Source of the DNA: Beijerinckiaceae bacterium
Lineage (GTDB): Bacteria; Pseudomonadota; Alphaproteobacteria; Rhizobiales; Beijerinckiaceae
Assembly (NCBI GenBank): GCA_947455285.1
Contig: CANGOK010000103.1
Span: 1-10,182 of the forward strand
Reading direction: 5' to 3'
DNA length: 10,182 bases
Part shown: positions 7,159-10,182 of the stretch, one piece after another
Position numbering within the stretch: the stretch's first letter is position 1
How the letters are laid out: every line of letters starts with the position of its first letter
Translations under genes and position numbers: made by a program
Notes under the pieces: model-generated
Told to the model about the DNA's origin: nothing
Databases searched by the model: none
The model's input: the letters and a program-made list of their open reading frames with translations, nothing else

Positions 7159-7177
7159 TGCGGCGCGGGGCCGCTTT
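7157..7177. promoter_or_regulatory. Palindrome between divergent promoters (candidate operator)
   Basis: The inverted repeat GCGGC-N5-GCCGC (7160-7174) extends, after one mismatch, to AA and TT on the outside. It fills the gap between the -35 boxes of the two divergent candidate promoters. Its position suits a regulator controlling both directions. No regulator gene lies in the window, so this is inference, and short GC palindromes are common in such genomes. Confidence 0.35.
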
Positions 7178-7203
7178 GACCGCGCCCGCGCAGGAGCTAA
7201 GCT
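7176..7203 (+). promoter_or_regulatory. Candidate promoter of the receptor genes
   Basis: TTGACC (7176-7181), a 16-bp spacer and TAAGCT (7198-7203) form a sigma70-like promoter ahead of the first receptor gene. The predicted start is near 7210, leaving a leader of about 24 nt that includes the G-rich ribosome site. The -10 is a weak match. Confidence 0.42.
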
Positions 7204-7217
7204 GCGCGCAACGAAAA

Positions 7218-7229
7218 GGGAGGGGGGGG
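7218..7229 (+). promoter_or_regulatory. Ribosome-binding site containing a G8 tract
   Basis: The Shine-Dalgarno for the first receptor is GGGA followed by eight consecutive G (7222-7229), ending four bases before ATG 7234. A homopolymer of this length is prone to slippage and would alter ribosome-site spacing rather than reading frame. Confidence 0.6.
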
Positions 7230-7233
7230 AACG

Positions 7234-8259
7234 ATGGCGAAGCACCGCATTTTTCAGCTCATGGCGGGCCTGCTCGCGCTGGGCGCGCTCAACGCGCAAG
7301 CTCAGACGCAAGAGAGCTTCTTCAAAGGCCGCACCGTCAGTATCTACATCGGCTTTGGCGGCGGCGGCTCCTATGATTTCTACGGCCATCTCATCGCTCG
7401 TCATATCGGCAAGCATATTCCTGGCAACCCGACCGTCGTGGCCCAGTCCATGCCGGGCGCCGGCAGCTTCAAGCTGGCGAACTGGCTGACCTCGATCGCC
7501 CCGAAGGATGGCACCGCCATGGGCATCGTCTCGCAGGCGGCGGCGCTGGAAGAGCTGCTCGGGAGCCCCGGCGTGCAATACAAGGCTCGCGACTTCGCAT
7601 GGATCGGCCGCGCAACCTCGGTCATCGAGATCATGATGACCGGCGAGAAGGCCAAGGCGAAGACCATCGACGACGCTTTCAAAAGCGAAGTCATGATCGG
7701 CGGCACCGGGCCGGGCTCGCCCTCAGAGGGCTATCCCAAACTGCTCAACGCCGCCGCAGGCACGAAATTCAAGATCATCGCAGGCTATCCCGCTTCAGCC
7801 GAAGTGCTGCTCGCCATGGAAAAGGGCGAGGTGGACGCGGCATTCACATCATACGGCTCGCTGCAGGCCTATCATCAGGACTGGCTCGACCAGAAGAAGG
7901 TCAGTCTTCTGGTGCAAGGCACAGTCGCACGCACCCACGAACTGCCGGATGTGCCGGCCGTGGGCGAACTCGGCAAGACGCCGGAAGATCGACGGATGCT
8001 GCAGCTCTACGCATCCACAGCCGACATCGGCCGCTCCTTCATCGCGCCCCCGGGCCTGCCGCCCGAGCGCATCGCGACCCTGCGCGCGGCCTTCGACGCG
8101 ACGATGAATGATCCCGAATTCCGGGCCGAAGTGACGAGGGTCAAGGTCGAATTCCATCCCATGCCGGGCGCCGAACTTCAAAAGCTGATCGAGGCGACGG
8201 CGAATACGCCGCCAGAAATCATCGCCCGCATGAAGGGGCTTTTGCAGGAGGCGAAATAG
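7234..8259 (+). CDS. Periplasmic TctC/Bug-family solute receptor (copy 1)
   Basis: An extracytoplasmic receptor of tripartite tricarboxylate transporter type (Bug family). Such proteins bind carboxylates and similar small acids in the periplasm and deliver them to TctA/TctB permeases. The 341 residues begin with a signal peptide (hydrophobic core about 7-20, likely cleavage after A23 in AQAQ). The ligand-binding domain shows the subfamily landmarks FKGRTVSIYIGFGGGG (30-45), GKHIPGNP, MPGAGSF (73-79) and APKDGT. These resemble the lesser-known Bug branch with an RHIGKHIPGNPTVV segment rather than the typical GQPVVVENRPGAGG form. ATG 7234 is supported by its G-rich ribosome site. Copy 2 lies 87 bp downstream. 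No TctA or TctB gene is in the window, so its permease must be encoded elsewhere, or it may act in sensing. Confidence 0.88.
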   Translation: MAKHRIFQLMAGLLALGALNAQAQTQESFFKGRTVSIYIGFGGGGSYDFYGHLIARHIGKHIPGNPTVVAQSMPGAGSFKLANWLTSIAPKDGTAMGIVSQAAALEELLGSPGVQYKARDFAWIGRATSVIEIMMTGEKAKAKTIDDAFKSEVMIGGTGPGSPSEGYPKLLNAAAGTKFKIIAGYPASAEVLLAMEKGEVDAAFTSYGSLQAYHQDWLDQKKVSLLVQGTVARTHELPDVPAVGELGKTPEDRRMLQLYASTADIGRSFIAPPGLPPERIATLRAAFDATMNDPEFRAEVTRVKVEFHPMPGAELQKLIEATANTPPEIIARMKGLLQEAK

Positions 8260-8286
8260 AGTCGCAGCTACAGCGGATTGAAGGGA

Positions 8287-8332
8287 AACGGCGGGACCTG
8301 TAGAAGAACGCCGTTCATGGGCCCTCGCCCAT
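8287..8332 (+). repeat. Two small hairpins between the paired receptor genes
   Basis: The first has arms AACGGCG (8287-8293) and CGCCGTT (8309-8315) with a 15-nt loop. The second has arms ATGGGC (8317-8322) and GCCCAT (8327-8332) with a CCTC loop, and ends one base before the AAGGAGA ribosome site (8334-8340) of the second receptor. No U-tract follows. They may act in message processing or modulate ribosome access to copy 2; either role is inference. Confidence 0.45.
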
Positions 8333-8346
8333 CAAGGAGACATCCG

Positions 8347-9366
8347 ATGTTCCCCATTCTGCGCCCGCTGGCGCTCGGCCTTTGCGCCGCCCTGCTTCCC
8401 GTCGCAGGTTTCGCCCAGAACGCCGACCCGTTCTTTAGGGGCAAGACCCTGAGCGTCTATATCGGCTTTTCGGCCGGTGGCACCTATGACCTCTTCGGCC
8501 GCCTCGTGGCGCGCCATATCGGAAAGCACATTCCCGGCAATCCGACCGTCGTGGCGCAGTCCATGCCCGGCGCCGGCAGCTTCACCCTCGCCAACTGGAT
8601 GTATCGAATCGCGCCGAAGGACGGCACGGCCATCGGCATCGTCTCCCAGACAATGGCCATCGAGGAGATGCTGAAGACCCCGGGCGTGAACTACAAGGCC
8701 GCCGAATTCAACTGGATTGGCCGCGCCACCTCCAATGTCGAGATCACGCTCGTCAATAGCAACATCAAGGGCAACAGCATCGAGAACGCCAAGGTCCATG
8801 AGACGACCTTGGCCTCGACTGGCGCGGGCTCCCCTGGCGAAGGGTATCCCAAGCTGCTGAACGGCATCATCGGCACGAAATTCAAGCTGGTCGGCCCCTA
8901 TCCTGGCTCCACCGATGGGTTGCTCGCCATGGAACGCGGCGAGACTGACGGCGCCTTCACGTCCTGGAACACGCTGAAGACCACCAAACGCGACTGGCTT
9001 GAGCAGAAGAAGGTCACCATGCTCGTGCAGTACGCCCTTGAGCGTCTGCCCGACATGAAGGACGTGCCCACCATGGTGGAGCTCGCCAAGACGCCTGAAG
9101 ATCGCGAACTCTTCGCCTTCTATGTGAGCGGCGGCGAAGTCGGCCGCGCCTTCCTGGCGCCTCCCGGGGTGCCCGCCGACCGCGTCGCCCTTCTGCGCAA
9201 GGCCTTCGACGAGACGATGAAGGACCCTGAACTGCTCGCTGAAATCGAAAAGGCGAAGCTCGACTTCGTGCCCGGCACCGGCGAGCAACTGCAGAAGATC
9301 ATCGCCCAGACCGCCGCCGTGCGGCCCGAGGTGATCCAGCGCATGCAGTCGATCCTGCAGAAGTGA
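8347..9366 (+). CDS. Periplasmic TctC/Bug-family solute receptor (copy 2)
   Basis: A second Bug-type receptor of 339 residues, collinear with copy 1 and by eye about half identical to it. The two are completely identical across residues 55-79 of both proteins. It has its own signal peptide, with likely cleavage after A23 (GFA before QN), then FFRGKTLSVYIGFSAGG, MPGAGSF and APKDGT. The central part (about 128-165) and the lobe near 200-225 differ most from copy 1, suggesting a different ligand. I chose ATG 8347 because it has AAGGAGA seven bases upstream and opens a proper signal peptide. An in-frame TTG at 8278 adds 23 arginine-rich residues and would bury that signal. It is probably co-transcribed with copy 1, and hairpins follow its stop. 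Confidence 0.88.
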   Translation: MFPILRPLALGLCAALLPVAGFAQNADPFFRGKTLSVYIGFSAGGTYDLFGRLVARHIGKHIPGNPTVVAQSMPGAGSFTLANWMYRIAPKDGTAIGIVSQTMAIEEMLKTPGVNYKAAEFNWIGRATSNVEITLVNSNIKGNSIENAKVHETTLASTGAGSPGEGYPKLLNGIIGTKFKLVGPYPGSTDGLLAMERGETDGAFTSWNTLKTTKRDWLEQKKVTMLVQYALERLPDMKDVPTMVELAKTPEDRELFAFYVSGGEVGRAFLAPPGVPADRVALLRKAFDETMKDPELLAEIEKAKLDFVPGTGEQLQKIIAQTAAVRPEVIQRMQSILQK

Positions 9367-9373
9367 GAACATT

Positions 9374-9417
9374 CGGAGCGCGGCTCGCAGTCGCGCTCCG
9401 CTTGCCCCGCGCGGGCA
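9374..9417 (+). terminator. Probable terminator: paired hairpins after the receptor genes
   Basis: Eight bases after the stop of receptor 2 there is a perfect 9-bp stem (CGGAGCGCG at 9374-9382, CGCGCTCCG at 9392-9400) with a 9-nt loop and the short sequence CTTG after it. A second 5-bp stem (TGCCC at 9403-9407, GGGCA at 9413-9417) follows. The U-tract is absent, so termination efficiency is uncertain, but the location between receptor 2 and gloB is right for separating the units. Confidence 0.55.
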
Positions 9418-9453
9418 GGTCCATTAGCGTCGGCCGCTCTGCTGGAGTGCGCC

Positions 9454-10182
9454 ATGACCGCTGAGGTTTTTCAATTTCCCTGCCTGACCGATAATTTCGG
9501 CGTCCTCGTCCATGATCCCGCCACCGGCGCAACCGCCGCGATTGACGTTCCCGAGGCGGCGCCCGTCCTGAAAGCGCTCGAAGAGCGCGGCTGGACCCTC
9601 ACCGACATTCTCGTCACACATCGCCATGGCGACCATGTGCAGGGGATTCCCGAGGTGAAGCAGCGCTTCCCCAATGCGCGCGTCATCGCGCCTGCGGGAG
9701 AGGCCGACCGGGTGCCGCTCGTCGACGCCACCGTCCGGGAAGGCGATGTGGCGCGGGTCGGATCGCTTGAGACGCGGGTGATTGAGACGCCCGGCCACAC
9801 CATCGGCCACATCATCTACTTCTTCGAGGCGGACAAACTGCTCTTCGCCGGCGACACGTTGTTTTCAATCGGCTGCGGCAGGGTGAACGAGGCTCCCATG
9901 GCGGTCATGTGGGACTCCCTGCTCAAGATCGCCGCCCTGCCCGAAGACACCGCGATCTATTGCGGCCACGAATATACGCTGGCCAACGCCAAATTCGCCC
10001 TCACCATCGAGCCCGGCAACGCCCGGCTGATCGAACATATGAAGAAGGTCGAGGATCTGCGCGCGAGGGGCGCGGCGAGCCTGCCGACCACGCTCGGCCT
10101 CGAACTCGCGATCAATCCCTTCCTGCGGGCGGAGCGCCCCGAAGTTCAGGCGCAGCTTGGCATGACGGGCGCCAGCGCGGCG
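9454..10182 (+). CDS. gloB: Hydroxyacylglutathione hydrolase (glyoxalase II), 3' end cut by window
   Basis: A cytosolic metallo-beta-lactamase-fold enzyme that hydrolyses S-D-lactoylglutathione to D-lactate and glutathione, the second step of methylglyoxal detoxification. The open frame runs 243 residues to the window edge without a stop. The usual length is about 255, so roughly a dozen residues are missing. All binuclear metal ligands are present: H56, H58, D60 and H61 in THRHGDH, H115 in TPGHTIGH, D134 in FAGDTLFS and H172 in CGHEYT. The N-terminal segment FPCLTDNFGVLVHD is typical of alphaproteobacterial GloB. The loop GCGRVNEA (140-147) departs from the common GCGR-(L/V)-(F/I)-EG form. 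ATG 9454 has a weak CTGGAG ribosome site about 7 nt upstream. It lies behind the receptor genes and their hairpins, probably as its own unit. Confidence 0.92.
   Translation, partial: MTAEVFQFPCLTDNFGVLVHDPATGATAAIDVPEAAPVLKALEERGWTLTDILVTHRHGDHVQGIPEVKQRFPNARVIAPAGEADRVPLVDATVREGDVARVGSLETRVIETPGHTIGHIIYFFEADKLLFAGDTLFSIGCGRVNEAPMAVMWDSLLKIAALPEDTAIYCGHEYTLANAKFALTIEPGNARLIEHMKKVEDLRARGAASLPTTLGLELAINPFLRAERPEVQAQLGMTGASAA

Noticed and set aside
8278..8346. TTG-started extension of receptor 2
   Set aside because: It adds 23 arginine-rich residues in front of a good signal peptide; ATG 8347 has a near-ideal ribosome site.
8332..9372. 346-residue open frame antisense to receptor 2
   Set aside because: It is as long as the real gene, but has no signal peptide or domain, and the plus frame has a clear receptor sequence and ribosome site.
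1..10182. CRISPR arrays, insertion sequences, tRNA genes, phage genes
   Set aside because: I looked for spaced direct repeats, transposase-like frames with terminal inverted repeats, cloverleaf-like stretches and phage proteins and saw none. The only long sequence similarity within the window is between the two receptor paralogues.

Overview
The window looks like a chromosomal segment of a GC-rich alphaproteobacterium, probably Hyphomicrobiales (Rhizobiales). The evidence is the consistently high GC at third codon positions, the GTG and TTG starts, a gluQRS and gloB of alphaproteobacterial type, and a leader and boxA at the left edge that resemble rRNA-operon leaders of that group. The genus cannot be fixed from the sequence alone.

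Left edge (1-636): there is no convincing protein gene. The minus strand carries what looks like the promoter and leader of a ribosomal RNA operon running leftwards out of the window: UP-like A/T block, TTGACA, 17 bp, TATACA, GC-rich discriminator, then a boxA-like element and a structured leader. The 16S gene itself would lie just outside. A 13-bp hairpin separates this promoter from the divergent envelope gene.

Housekeeping block (637-3549): a membrane-anchored M23 (MepM-like) peptidoglycan endopeptidase on the plus strand converges, with directly abutting stop codons, on gluQRS (glutamyl-queuosine tRNA(Asp) synthetase) on the minus strand.

Mixed block (3663-6219, plus strand): a cytosolic alpha/beta-hydrolase of the phospholipase/carboxylesterase family, a 4,5-dihydroxyphthalate-decarboxylase/NMT1-like protein without a signal peptide, and a class I SAM methyltransferase with a degenerate nucleotide-binding motif. 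All are closely spaced and could be one transcript.

Transport/oxygenase block (6204-9366): a TauD/TfdA-type Fe(II)/2-oxoglutarate dioxygenase (minus) is divergent from two tandem paralogous periplasmic receptors of the TctC/Bug type (plus). Facing promoter-like boxes and a palindrome occupy the 148 bp between them. No TctA/TctB membrane partners and no regulator are present. Small hairpins lie between the two receptors and after the second.

Right edge (9454-10182): gloB (glyoxalase II), cut by the window end about a dozen residues before its expected C-terminus. My recollection is that the methyltransferase and gloB are neighbours in many Hyphomicrobiales. If so, the dioxygenase-receptor block is an insertion into a conserved pair, and it is the best candidate here for an undescribed substrate-uptake-and-oxidation module, possibly linked to the decarboxylase-like protein and hydrolase just upstream. 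No CRISPR array, insertion sequence, tRNA or phage gene was seen.
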